Source: Clostridium felsineum DSM 794
GTDB taxonomy: Bacteria > Bacillota > Clostridia > Clostridiales > Clostridiaceae
NCBI RefSeq assembly: GCF_002006355.2
Contig: NZ_CP096980.1
Location: 3,472,001 to 3,536,000 of the forward strand
Direction: 5' to 3'
Length of the DNA stretch: 64,000 bases
The translations under genes were made by a program, and so were the position numbers. Each line of letters opens with the position of its first letter. Position 1 is the stretch's first letter. Of this stretch, positions 8,550-17,153 are shown one piece after another. A model generated the notes under the pieces. That model worked only from the letters and a program-made list of their open reading frames with translations, ran no database searches and was not told the origin of the DNA.

Positions 8550-8595
8550 TAGGCTTGTGTAAACTTTTTCAAAAAATTTATTTTTATAATAGAAC

Positions 8596-8641
8596 ATAAC
8601 GGTAATGTGTATAAATTTCTTTATAAAAACATTACCGTTAT
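8596..8641 (-). terminator. Hairpin downstream of the MBL hydrolase gene
   Basis: ATAACGGTAATGT pairs perfectly with ACATTACCGTTAT (13 pairs) around a 20-base loop, seven bases past the stop. The T-tract is weak, so this could also be an mRNA-end stabiliser. Confidence 0.6.
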
Positions 8642-8647
8642 TAATTA

Positions 8648-9484
8648 TTAAATATCTACTTTTTCTTTTGAATAAATAATATTGCCAACACCTTTATCCA
8701 CACGTTTAAACTTAGAATCTATTTCTTTTGCAATATACGCTCTTTGTCCCATGAAATCAAAGGGTATATCTTCACTTTTTCCTGCTTTAATATCTTCACA
8801 TAACTTAATAATGTTTTCTAATAATTCTTTAGGTGCATCTCCAGTTCCATGTGAAAGAAATATTTTATCAAACTTACCTTTTGTTTTTTCTAACAAAGCA
8901 TTCATTGATTTTTCATAACTAGTTAAACCTAGTGAATTTTCATCAAATATAAAGGTGGCTTGATTCGCCGCATCTCCTGTCATTAAAATCCTTTCTTCTT
9001 TAAAAAGAATTGCTATCTGACCAGGAGTATGTCCAGCTGCCCCATAAATTTCAAGAGTTACTCCCCCAAGTTCAAATAATACGTCTTCTTTTAAATCCTT
9101 ATAATTTATTGGTGACTTTGTTTTTACATAATCGCTTTCTTTTATAGCTTCAAAAGCTTCATATTGGCTTTGAATATAACCTTTACGTACCTCTAAATTA
9201 TTATGTTCAATGTAAATCTGATCATCAGCATGATTCATATACACCTCATAAAAATTTGGTGCACCAGAAGCATGATCTACATGTCCATGCGTTAAAATCA
9301 CTATAATCGGTTTTTTAGTAAGATTTCTTACATATTCTTTTAAATCCCCAACTCCAATTCCAGTATCTATAAGTGCTGCCCTTTCACTTCCTTCAACTAG
9401 ATACATAATTTCACCTGTTAAGCCAAAAATTCTTGTAATGTTTTTTGTAATCCTTTGAGATTTAAAATAATTAACTTCTTCCAT
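8648..9484 (-). CDS. MBL-fold metallo-hydrolase
   Basis: A 278-residue metallo-beta-lactamase-fold enzyme. The dinuclear zinc motif is intact: H66, H68, D70 and H71 in LTHGHVDHASG, a further His in YGAAGHTPGQIAI, Asp in MTGDAA and a late His in LSHGTGDAP. Such enzymes hydrolyse lactones, thioesters or phosphodiesters. Start ATG 9484 follows GGAGGA and lies 13 bases after the stop of the GH78 rhamnosidase gene, so the two are cotranscribed. Context suggests hydrolysis of an ester or lactone linked to the rhamnoside substrate, but that is inference. No signal peptide, so cytoplasmic. Confidence 0.82.
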   Translation of the reverse strand: MEEVNYFKSQRITKNITRIFGLTGEIMYLVEGSERAALIDTGIGVGDLKEYVRNLTKKPIIVILTHGHVDHASGAPNFYEVYMNHADDQIYIEHNNLEVRKGYIQSQYEAFEAIKESDYVKTKSPINYKDLKEDVLFELGGVTLEIYGAAGHTPGQIAILFKEERILMTGDAANQATFIFDENSLGLTSYEKSMNALLEKTKGKFDKIFLSHGTGDAPKELLENIIKLCEDIKAGKSEDIPFDFMGQRAYIAKEIDSKFKRVDKGVGNIIYSKEKVDI

Positions 9485-9497
9485 ACTATTCCTCCAT

Positions 9498-12383
9498 TTA
9501 AACTTTCGCCTTACACTTACTTAATTCTTTTGCTAACGCATCAATTTCTTTACCACTTAAAAGAGATAATGGTCCCAAAATAGGATTAGCTGTAAGTGGC
9601 CTATTCCAAGATAAATCAAGTAACTCAGGAATTTGTTTGATATTATCAAGCTGTGAACCTATATATTTACGAAGAACTGCTATCCCCTCTTCAGTTTGAA
9701 GTACATCTTTAAGTGAACTATTTATATTTAATCGAGGACAATAATCTTTTGTAGGTTTATAAATAACCTCTATTTTACCCGCCTCTACTTTTAATACTAC
9801 CTTGCCATCTTTCTCTTCAATATTTAAAGGTTTTTCACCTATAATTTTAATATCTTGAAGTTTAGCATCAGGAAGAACTATCTCTGCCTCACAATTAAAT
9901 GGTATTTGAAACTTGTACTTTATTTTGTAGTTTTCAACAAACTGCCAACCACTTACATATAAGCCCGATGCCGAATTATAGCTTATAAATGCATTTTTTA
10001 AATAGCCAAATGGTTGAGGTTTTATAAGTGCTTTTTTAAATCCAGGCTTATTGAAAACCGGATTTAGTCCACACACATCTCTAGCAATCCATTCTACTAC
10101 TGAACCGTAGGCATAATGATTCATACTATTCATACCAGTGCTGCTAACAGAACCATATTCATTTACTGAGTTCCAACGTTCCCATATTGTAGTGGCTCCC
10201 ATATCAACGCTGTAAAGCCAACTTGGAAAATCATCATTAATTAGTAATTTATAAGCTAAATTATTTGCCCCCACACTTGAGAGAGCTCTACATATATAAG
10301 GTGTTCCTACAAAGCCTGTATCTAAGTGAGTTCCCTTATTTATAATTTTAGTTTTTAATGCCTCCCCTACTCTCGTTCTCATTTCTTCAGGGACTAAATC
10401 CATAAATAAAGCTAATACATGTGCTGTTTGAGTATCAACAGAAATTTTTCCGTTTGGAGTAACATACTCCTTGCAAAAGGCTTCTTTAATCTCTCCTTGA
10501 AGTTTTCTGTAATATGCTGCATCTTCTTTTTTATCTAATGCTTCTGCAGCATCTGCCGTTAATTTTACAGAATAATAGTAATATGCACTTGCCACATAAT
10601 ACTGATCTGTTCCCCCATTAAACATATCTGTTGTATCAGGATTATCCAATGCAAGCCAATCTGCTATATGTGAACCTGTTTGCCATAGTCGTTTTCCTCC
10701 ATCAGCATCATCCTGCCTCTTAACATAATTTACCCAATCTTTCATAGCTGCATAGTGCTTCTCTAGCATAGCTCTATCTCCAAAATATAAATAGGTTGTC
10801 CATGGAAGAATAGTTGCCACATCACTCCAAGCACAAGAACCATGACCAGTTCCTACTTCCCTTTGATTTCTTACCCTAGGAACAATTACAGGGACTGAGC
10901 CATCTATAAGCTTTTGTTCTTCCCTAAGATCTTTCATGTATTTATTATAAAACGCTGCTGTATTTGTAAAAAAGCTTGCAGTTCCAGAAAACACCTCTGT
11001 GTCACCAGTCCAGCCTAAACGCTCATCTCTTTGAGGACAATCTGTTGGAATATCAACAAAGTTACTTTTCTGTCCCCACTTTGCATTAAGAATAAGCTTA
11101 TTTACCCTTTTATCAGAGGTTTTAATTTCTCCTATTTCATCCATATGTGAATAAATAGCATAAGCAGTAAAATCATCTGGATTAACTTCAATTCCTTGTA
11201 CCTTTACATACCTAAAACCATAATAGGTAAAATGCGGTCTTACATGTGCCCTTTTTCCATTAGATATATATTCATATTCTGCTTTTGCACTCCTTAAATT
11301 TTCCCTATAAAAACAACCTTCTTGAAGTAATTCTCCATATTGTAATAAAACCTTAGTACCCTTAGGCGCATCTATATAAAACTCTACCCACCCCGCCATG
11401 TTTTGTCCAAAATCAATAACGGTTTCTCCCTTTGAAGTGTGAATAACTTCTTTAGGTTTAAATACTTCATGCTTTATAATTGGAGGATTTAAACGCTCTG
11501 TCATGTCTCCAAGCTTTAGTTCTACAGGTTTTACAGGAACCCAGTTAGTATCTATAAAATTTCCCTGTGACCAATTTTTTATTTCTTTGTTTGCATCGTA
11601 GTGCTCTCCGTCATAAATACTACTTTCGGAAACTGGACCTGCATGAGCCTTCCAGCTTTCATCTGTTGCTATAATTATTTTACTTCCATCCTCCTTAGTT
11701 ATAACAAGTTCACACAAAAGAGCCATTCTATCTCCATAGGTATTTTCTTGTCCACCAAGTCCAAAACGACCTGAAAACCATCCTTTTCCAAGCATTGCTC
11801 CAATAGCATTATTCCCAGCCTTTATATATTTCGTTACATCGAAGGTTTGATACTGCATCCAACAATCGTAAACAAAATAACCTGGAAGAAGATATTCTTC
11901 TGAAACCTTTTCACCATTTATCTCCATCTCATAAATTCCTGCTGCTGATGCATAAACTCTAGCTGATTTTATATTGCCATCTATTACAAAATCCTTTCTA
12001 ATATATGGATGAATATCTTTATCTAAATCAGGTGTTATCCAAATACCTGTCCAAGACTTATTAAGCCTTCCTGTTTCAAAAAAAGCAATTTCACTTTCTG
12101 CCTTTTCTCTATTATCACCAATAACCTTTACCTTCCAGTAATAGCGAGTACACGCCTCTAGTTTAATATCAGGTCTAAAACATAAGTTATCTATATGTTT
12201 ACATTTTCCACTATTATATATTATTGATTCTGAAGAAAAACTATGGTTAGTACTAATAATAACTTCTGCATTTTCTTGCTTTTTTGCTTTCGTGTCACAA
12301 ACAATCCACGAAAGGCTTAATTCACTTATATCCCATCCAATAGGATTTTTAAAATGATTAGTTCTTAATTTAACTATTTTCAT
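9498..12383 (-). CDS. GH78 alpha-L-rhamnosidase (copy 1)
   Basis: A 961-residue alpha-L-rhamnosidase with the usual order: N-terminal beta-sandwich modules (about 1-330), the (alpha/alpha)6 catalytic barrel and a C-terminal beta-sandwich. The catalytic-region signature DCPQRDERLGWTGD lies near residue 450 and GATTIWERW near 710, holding the acidic residues used in this inverting family. No signal peptide, so it acts on imported rhamnosides. After the last beta-sandwich there is an extra helical tail of about 75 residues that is shared in outline by the two other GH78 proteins of the window. Start ATG 12383 follows GGAAGG. It heads an operon with the MBL hydrolase and has an AraC-type operator and extended -10 at 12457-12521, matching those of the GPH transporter gene. 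Confidence 0.9.
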   Translation of the reverse strand: MKIVKLRTNHFKNPIGWDISELSLSWIVCDTKAKKQENAEVIISTNHSFSSESIIYNSGKCKHIDNLCFRPDIKLEACTRYYWKVKVIGDNREKAESEIAFFETGRLNKSWTGIWITPDLDKDIHPYIRKDFVIDGNIKSARVYASAAGIYEMEINGEKVSEEYLLPGYFVYDCWMQYQTFDVTKYIKAGNNAIGAMLGKGWFSGRFGLGGQENTYGDRMALLCELVITKEDGSKIIIATDESWKAHAGPVSESSIYDGEHYDANKEIKNWSQGNFIDTNWVPVKPVELKLGDMTERLNPPIIKHEVFKPKEVIHTSKGETVIDFGQNMAGWVEFYIDAPKGTKVLLQYGELLQEGCFYRENLRSAKAEYEYISNGKRAHVRPHFTYYGFRYVKVQGIEVNPDDFTAYAIYSHMDEIGEIKTSDKRVNKLILNAKWGQKSNFVDIPTDCPQRDERLGWTGDTEVFSGTASFFTNTAAFYNKYMKDLREEQKLIDGSVPVIVPRVRNQREVGTGHGSCAWSDVATILPWTTYLYFGDRAMLEKHYAAMKDWVNYVKRQDDADGGKRLWQTGSHIADWLALDNPDTTDMFNGGTDQYYVASAYYYYSVKLTADAAEALDKKEDAAYYRKLQGEIKEAFCKEYVTPNGKISVDTQTAHVLALFMDLVPEEMRTRVGEALKTKIINKGTHLDTGFVGTPYICRALSSVGANNLAYKLLINDDFPSWLYSVDMGATTIWERWNSVNEYGSVSSTGMNSMNHYAYGSVVEWIARDVCGLNPVFNKPGFKKALIKPQPFGYLKNAFISYNSASGLYVSGWQFVENYKIKYKFQIPFNCEAEIVLPDAKLQDIKIIGEKPLNIEEKDGKVVLKVEAGKIEVIYKPTKDYCPRLNINSSLKDVLQTEEGIAVLRKYIGSQLDNIKQIPELLDLSWNRPLTANPILGPLSLLSGKEIDALAKELSKCKAKV

Positions 12384-12456
12384 AATTAACCTTCCATTTC
12401 TATTATTTAAACTTAATATGGTTTTTTAGCTCCTATATACTTTAAATTATCCTTTT

Positions 12457-12521
12457 ATGTAAACATTTTAGCATTTTAAATATTTACACTTAATAACTGA
12501 TTCAAATACATTAATTAACTT
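12457..12521 (-). promoter_or_regulatory. AraC-type operator and extended -10 promoter of GH78 copy 1
   Basis: On the minus strand two AGTTAnTTA half-sites are spaced 22 bases apart (12512-12521 and 12490-12499), then 19 bases, then the extended -10 TGCTAAAAT (12465-12473) and GTTTACAT. The proximal half-site covers the -35 position and no canonical -35 is seen, as expected for an activator-dependent promoter. The geometry is identical at 14062-14126. Confidence 0.6.
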
Positions 12522-12538
12522 AAATAAAGATAAATATA

Positions 12539-12584
12539 ACCAAGTACCTTTTTATTTTTAATTTTTATAATAAAAGCACTTGGT
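12539..12584 (-). terminator. Terminator of the GPH transporter gene
   Basis: ACCAAGT pairs with ACTTGGT at the base of an A/T-rich stem, 16 bases past the transporter stop. Confidence 0.6.
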
Positions 12585-12600
12585 CGTATAAACTTTAACT

Positions 12601-13965
12601 TTATCTCTTGTGTAAATCTTCTATAATTTCATCAAATTTCTTTGCATCTAAGTTATAAAATAACATAAACACTACTGCAACTATAGAAAGTATTGAACCT
12701 GCTACATTATATAAGAAGGATATGCCTTTAACCGCCGAAGCTGATTGTGCTATATTAGGAACATATCCAATAGCCACTAAAGCAACTCCTGCTATATATC
12801 CAGCTATACCTGAAGAAGCTTTTTGGCAGAATATAAATGTTGAACTTATTATACCCTCTGTACGAATACCAAACTTCCATTGTGCATAATCAACTGTATC
12901 AGGAAGCATTCCCCATATAGATGGTAGGAATAACCCTGAACCAATTGCTGAAATAAATGTAACAATATATATCATTGTTATATTACTAAACCCAACAAAG
13001 TATTGACATGTATTCGTAACTGCTACAATAATCATTCCTAAAATTAATGTGTTTTTCTTACCTAATTTGCCTATTACAGCTGGGACTATAAGGATTGTTA
13101 ACACAAGTGGAAGCATTGAGAGAAGTCCTATAGTTGGTATTAAATCCGGTCTTTTAACATCATATATTAAATAGTACATTTGAACATTATTTCTAATTGT
13201 AAAGCCTGACATAAAGAATACAAATGTACCTACTAATAACAATAAATATTTATTTCTTATCAAGCTTGGAATTGCTTCTTTTAGTTTTAATTCTTCTTGC
13301 TTTTCTACAACTATTCTTTCTCTTACCTTTAAAATCCAGAATAAAAATAATACTGCCGCAATTATACCGAATATAATCATTGTAAAGAAAAATCCTTTAG
13401 CTTGATTTTTTCCACCGAGCTTTGACACTATTGGCATCATTCCAACTGCAACTATCATCATTCCCGCCATCCCTAGAAACTGAGAATAGTTGTTAATTTT
13501 AACTCTTTCCATTGGTTCTTGAGTCATCGCTGGTTGTATTGCAGTAGAAGGTAGCGTTGTTAATGTTGTAGTTATCATAAAAAGTATATAAGTCACATAA
13601 GCATATACTACTTTAGCTGTTCCAGTAAAACCAGGTACCGTAAAACACAAAACTCCAAGTACACAAAATGGTATAAAGCCAAGCATTACCCAAGGTCTAA
13701 ATTTTCCCCATTTGGTTTTTGTGCGATCGATTACATATCCCATAGTAAAGTCAACTACAGCATCCACTATTCTTGCAACCAAAAACAAAGTTCCTGCAGC
13801 TATTGCACTTATTTTAAATATATCTGTATAAAAAAACATTAAGTACATGCCCACTGCCTGCAGCACCAAATTAGCTGCAAAGGCTCCTCCGCCTACTGCT
13901 AATTTTTCACTGAATGGTATTTTTACTTTTCCATCAAATGCTTTATCTACTGCTACTGTTTTCAT
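12601..13965 (-). CDS. GPH-family sugar:cation symporter
   Basis: A 454-residue, 12-segment membrane carrier of the glycoside-pentoside-hexuronide family (MelB/XylP type, MFS superfamily). The family signature after helix 2 is present: FTMGYVIDRTKTKWGKFRPW (about 73-92). A cytoplasmic loop near residues 215-235 (KVRERIVVEKQEELK) separates the two halves. It probably imports rhamnosides or other glycosides together with a cation, feeding the intracellular GH78 enzyme encoded next to it. Start ATG 13965 follows AAAGGAAG. It has its own AraC-type operator at 14062-14126 and is divergent from an AraC regulator. No PTS or ABC components are nearby, so uptake leaves the sugar unphosphorylated. Confidence 0.88.
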   Translation of the reverse strand: MKTVAVDKAFDGKVKIPFSEKLAVGGGAFAANLVLQAVGMYLMFFYTDIFKISAIAAGTLFLVARIVDAVVDFTMGYVIDRTKTKWGKFRPWVMLGFIPFCVLGVLCFTVPGFTGTAKVVYAYVTYILFMITTTLTTLPSTAIQPAMTQEPMERVKINNYSQFLGMAGMMIVAVGMMPIVSKLGGKNQAKGFFFTMIIFGIIAAVLFLFWILKVRERIVVEKQEELKLKEAIPSLIRNKYLLLLVGTFVFFMSGFTIRNNVQMYYLIYDVKRPDLIPTIGLLSMLPLVLTILIVPAVIGKLGKKNTLILGMIIVAVTNTCQYFVGFSNITMIYIVTFISAIGSGLFLPSIWGMLPDTVDYAQWKFGIRTEGIISSTFIFCQKASSGIAGYIAGVALVAIGYVPNIAQSASAVKGISFLYNVAGSILSIVAVVFMLFYNLDAKKFDEIIEDLHKR

Positions 13966-14061
13966 AAAATTTTCTTCCTTTCATCCTCTTTATTTTAACC
14001 TACAAGAAATTATAATATCGTTTTCAAACAACTGTGCTCAAGAACCTTCGAAAAGCTTTTC

Positions 14062-14126
14062 ATGTAAACATTTTAACATGTCCTATTCTTGTATATAATA
14101 ACTAATTCAAATGCATTAATTAACTA
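14062..14126 (-). promoter_or_regulatory. AraC-type operator and extended -10 promoter of the GPH gene
   Basis: On the minus strand TAGTTAATTA (14117-14126) and TAGTTATTAT (14095-14104) are direct repeats 22 bases apart. Nineteen bases further lies the extended -10 TGTTAAAAT (14070-14078), then GTTTACAT (14062-14069). Layout and sequence match the region in front of GH78 copy 1. Confidence 0.62.
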
Positions 14127-14162
14127 AAACAAATGTTATACAAAAAAATTTGATTTTGTTTT

Positions 14163-14190
14163 TTGCTTATGATAAATTAACTATTATACT
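14163..14190 (+). promoter_or_regulatory. Promoter of the AraC regulator at 14218
   Basis: TTGCTT (14163-14168), 16-base spacer, TATACT (14185-14190). It lies about 40 bases from the distal half-site of the divergent operator, so the regulator could also sense its own level. Confidence 0.5.
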
Positions 14191-14217
14191 TAAATTTTTA
14201 TGATAAAGAGGGATATT

Positions 14218-15285
14218 ATGAATTCTTCTAAATTAGATAACTTTTTACGTGAACATACCTTTTATGAAAAGTTTTTATTAAGCAAAGTAAATTTTAATGA
14301 TACAAATTCCTTGCGTGGTTTCATAAAAAACACTAGCTTTGATGAAAATATTATGAGAAAATTTCTTATTTTTGATGCAGAATCTGTTGAGACATTTTTG
14401 TCTAATCCCACAAGACCACTTAATAATAAAACCATACTTAATATGACAGATGATATTACCTTTGTATGTCATCCTCGTTTTGTTAAAACACCAGAACATC
14501 ATCACAATTATGTTGAAATGATTTATGTTTATTCAGGTGAGCTTCATCAAATAGTAAATGGTGAAAAGATTTGTATGAAAAGAGGTGAAATTTGTATATT
14601 AGATACAAATGTATTACATTCAATTGATAAGACTTCTGAAAACGATATTATTATAAATTGTATTATGAGTAAAAAATATTTAGATGATATTTTAATCAGC
14701 CGCTTGTCTCAAAATGATTTACTTTCAAGCTTCTTTATTCATGCGATCTACCAAAGTGAAGATTATAATGATTATATCCTTTTTAAATCTAGTGAATCTA
14801 AAGAAGTGCCTAAGCTAATGCAAACAATTCTTTGTGAATATTTTGATAAGCGCCTTTGTTCAAATGAAATTATAAATAGCTACATGATAATAATTCTTTG
14901 TGAGCTTCTTCGAATAATTGAAAAGCAAACAAACTCTGAAAATTATACATTACTAAAAAACACAAAAATAACAGATATAATTATCTATATACAAAATAAC
15001 TGTGAAACTGCAACCTTAGCTTCTGTTGCTGAACGTTTTCATTTTCATCCTAACTATTTAAATTCAGTAATAAAAAAGTTCAAGGGAAATAACTTTACTT
15101 TTATACTACAAGAAGCCAAATTAAAAAAAGCCTGTTTTCTTTTAAAAAATTCAGACCTTCCAGTAATAGAAATCGCTAAAAATATAGGCTATGAAAATAT
15201 AAGCTTTTTCTATAAAATATTCAAAAAAGTTTATGGATGTACCCCAGCTGAATATAAAAAAATAAATTTGCCTTATAAAAAATAG
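14218..15285 (+). CDS. AraC-family regulator of the GPH/rhamnosidase genes
   Basis: A 355-residue regulator with a roughly 85-residue N-terminal extension, a cupin sensor (VKTPEHHHNYVEMIYVYSGEL, then MKRGEICILDTNVLHSI) and a C-terminal double HTH (ITDIIIYIQNNCETATLASVAERF ... IGYENISFFYKIFKKVYGCTPAEYKK). The frame opens at 14200, but GAGGG stands five bases before the ATG at 14218, which is chosen. It is divergent from the GPH transporter gene, and identical direct-repeat operators precede that gene and GH78 copy 1, so it is the best candidate activator of both. The effector is probably rhamnose or a rhamnoside (inference). Confidence 0.88.
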   Translation: MNSSKLDNFLREHTFYEKFLLSKVNFNDTNSLRGFIKNTSFDENIMRKFLIFDAESVETFLSNPTRPLNNKTILNMTDDITFVCHPRFVKTPEHHHNYVEMIYVYSGELHQIVNGEKICMKRGEICILDTNVLHSIDKTSENDIIINCIMSKKYLDDILISRLSQNDLLSSFFIHAIYQSEDYNDYILFKSSESKEVPKLMQTILCEYFDKRLCSNEIINSYMIIILCELLRIIEKQTNSENYTLLKNTKITDIIIYIQNNCETATLASVAERFHFHPNYLNSVIKKFKGNNFTFILQEAKLKKACFLLKNSDLPVIEIAKNIGYENISFFYKIFKKVYGCTPAEYKKINLPYKK

Positions 15286-15297
15286 TCTATATCAAAA

Positions 15298-15330
15298 AAG
15301 ATGATTTTCACTTAACGCAAAAATCATCTT
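15298..15330. terminator. Convergent terminator between AraC and ROK genes
   Basis: AAGATGATTTT pairs with AAAATCATCTT over 11 bases; T/A runs flank it on both strands. Confidence 0.75.
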
Positions 15331-15347
15331 CTTATCATTATAAAAAT

Positions 15348-16289
15348 TTATATATTTAATGCCAATTTTACTCCACCATAAATTCCTGCATCATTTCCAA
15401 GCTTTGCAAGTTCGAATTTTGTGTTTTCACATGCATGAAATGCTTTTTCAATGAAGTTCTTTCTTATTACATCTATTAAAATATCTCCTGCTTTAGATAC
15501 TCCACCACCTATAACAAAAACCTCTGGATCACTTACACAAGCAACGGTTGCTAGTGCATGACCTAATTTTTTTCCTAAGGCTTCAACAAGTTCACAGGCC
15601 AACTTATCTCCTTTTTTAGCAGCATCGAATATATCCTTAGACGTAACTTCACTAAGGTCTCTTAATGAAGAAGGAGTATCAACACTTTGTAAAAGTTTTT
15701 TTCCTTCCCTTACAATTCCGTTAGCCGATGCATACTGCTCAAGGCATCCAGTTTTTCCACATCCACAAACTGCTGTTTCGTTTTCCTCTACTTTGATATG
15801 TCCTATTTCTCCACCTGCACCATTTGTTCCTGCAATTATATTTCCATTTATTATGATTCCACCACCTACTCCTGTTCCAAGTGTAACCATTACAACATTT
15901 TTATATCCTTTTCCTCCGCCTTGCCACATTTCACCTAAAGCTGCTATGTTAGCATCATTACCTGCTTTTACTGGAAGGTCAATTAATTTACTTAAGGTTT
16001 CTTCTACGTTAAATACTCCCCAACCCAAATTAACACACTTTAAAACGGTTCCATCACCGGAAACAGGACCTGGTACTCCTACTCCTACCCCTATTACATC
16101 ATTTCTATGAATCGTCTTTTCCTTCATTTTACCTTTTATTGCCTCTGCTATATCCTTTAAAATATGTTTACCGTTTTCATCCTTTCTAGTAGGTATTTCC
16201 CACTTATCAAGCAAGGTTCCATCAACCTTGAATAAACCCATCTTTACTGTAGTTCCTCCAATGTCTATTCCAAATCCATATGTTCTCAT
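15348..16289 (-). CDS. ROK-family sugar kinase (glucokinase type)
   Basis: A 313-residue kinase. The ATP motif GIDIGGTTVKMGLF is at residues 7-20, the catalytic Asp region is KAGNDANIAALGE, and the ROK zinc site is intact in CGCGKTGCLEQYAS (around residues 180-193). GTGVGGGIIINGNIIAGTNGAGGEIGH is the second phosphate loop. No N-terminal HTH, so it is an enzyme and not a repressor. It would phosphorylate glucose released by the intracellular beta-glucosidases, matching PTS-independent uptake. Start ATG 16289 follows GGGAGG. It is probably monocistronic from the promoter at 16516-16544, with a long leader of about 220 bases. Confidence 0.88.
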   Translation of the reverse strand: MRTYGFGIDIGGTTVKMGLFKVDGTLLDKWEIPTRKDENGKHILKDIAEAIKGKMKEKTIHRNDVIGVGVGVPGPVSGDGTVLKCVNLGWGVFNVEETLSKLIDLPVKAGNDANIAALGEMWQGGGKGYKNVVMVTLGTGVGGGIIINGNIIAGTNGAGGEIGHIKVEENETAVCGCGKTGCLEQYASANGIVREGKKLLQSVDTPSSLRDLSEVTSKDIFDAAKKGDKLACELVEALGKKLGHALATVACVSDPEVFVIGGGVSKAGDILIDVIRKNFIEKAFHACENTKFELAKLGNDAGIYGGVKLALNI

Positions 16290-16515
16290 TTAATATTTTT
16301 CCTCCCACCTATATAATTTTAATTAGCAAATTGCTATTTGATTTTTTAAAATCTCCATGTTTATAGGAACTTTACGAAAACCAAATAGTAGATTCAATTT
16401 GAAATTTGTATATTTTCCTTCAAAGCAAACTAATTTATAATTTCATATCATATATTTCATTAATTACGTTAGCTTTTGTTTAGAAATTCAAAAAGTATGA
16501 TAAACTTCTAACAAT

Positions 16516-16544
16516 AGTATACATATCATAGAAGTCTTTATCAA
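16516..16544 (-). promoter_or_regulatory. Promoter of the ROK kinase gene
   Basis: On the minus strand TTGATA (16539-16544), a 17-base spacer, TATACT (16516-16521). Confidence 0.65.
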
Positions 16545-16595
16545 CTTAATTTGTAATTTTACCTATTTTTATTTTATATTAGCCTAATCTAAAAG

Positions 16596-16628
16596 ACAGT
16601 TCTAAAATAAATCTATGTTTAGAACTGT
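16596..16628 (-). terminator. Terminator of the PhlG-like/DUF1097 operon
   Basis: ACAGTTCTAAA pairs with TTTAGAACTGT (11 pairs), 11-base loop, followed on the minus strand by CTTTTAG. It lies 18 bases past the DUF1097 stop. Confidence 0.7.
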
Positions 16629-16646
16629 ACTCTTAATTTAAAAAAT

Positions 16647-17153
16647 TTAATTTTTCTTTTCAAACATCTCTTCTATTAAACCTTGAACCTTATTAACCAT
16701 AACACCCACATACAAAACTCCTACAAACATGGCTATACCTATTTGAATGGGAAGTGTTCCTAATTTTCCGTATCCTACAGGCGCTAGTATTGTAAGTCCT
16801 ATTGCCCAACCACACAAAAGTGATGGGCAAAAAATCCACTTTGACAATGCTGATGCTATAACTACTCCAACACCACCTAAAACAAAAAGTACTATGAATA
16901 AATTCACATCACCATTAAATGGTAAACACCTCATAATAAGAAGTGCTATTACCGCCCAAAAATCTCCCATTAAAAATCCTAATGAAATTTTAACCGCATC
17001 TTGAGTTTTATTGCCATTAGTTACATATAGACCTGCACAAATCAGTGCAACTGCTCCTGTTGTAACCCCTATATGTGGTGCTATAACTGCCCAAATTGGT
17101 GGAAACACTGCTATACAAAAAGCTAAGATTAGTATTTCTTTTTTTATTTTCAC
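16647..17153 (-). CDS. DUF1097-like integral membrane protein
   Basis: A 168-residue, almost wholly hydrophobic protein with about five membrane helices. It resembles DUF1097 (the YcdZ-like inner-membrane family), which has no assigned transport substrate. Features are an early FCIAVFPPIWAVIAPHIGV helix and an SKWIFCPSLLCGWAIGL segment. The start is GTG 17153, overlapping the PhlG-like stop by one base (TAGTG), which shows tight translational coupling. Position as the last gene of an operon for an aromatic C-C hydrolase and a flavoprotein reductase suggests import or export of the phenolic substrate or product (inference). Confidence 0.75.
   Translation of the reverse strand: MKIKKEILILAFCIAVFPPIWAVIAPHIGVTTGAVALICAGLYVTNGNKTQDAVKISLGFLMGDFWAVIALLIMRCLPFNGDVNLFIVLFVLGGVGVVIASALSKWIFCPSLLCGWAIGLTILAPVGYGKLGTLPIQIGIAMFVGVLYVGVMVNKVQGLIEEMFEKKN

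Larger units (their letters stand above)
16290..16646. other. Intergenic region: ROK leader, ROK promoter and operon terminator
   Basis: The region holds the ROK promoter (16516-16544, minus), the terminator of the PhlG-like operon (16596-16628) and a roughly 220-base untranslated ROK leader. The leader contains a short perfect palindrome, AGCAAATTGCT, just before the ribosome binding site, and ACTTCTA/TAGAAGT inverted half-sites overlap the promoter. No known riboswitch was recognised. Confidence 0.5.

Noticed and set aside
15348..16289. ROK-family repressor
   Set aside because: The protein starts directly with the ATP-binding motif and has no N-terminal helix-turn-helix, so it is a kinase.
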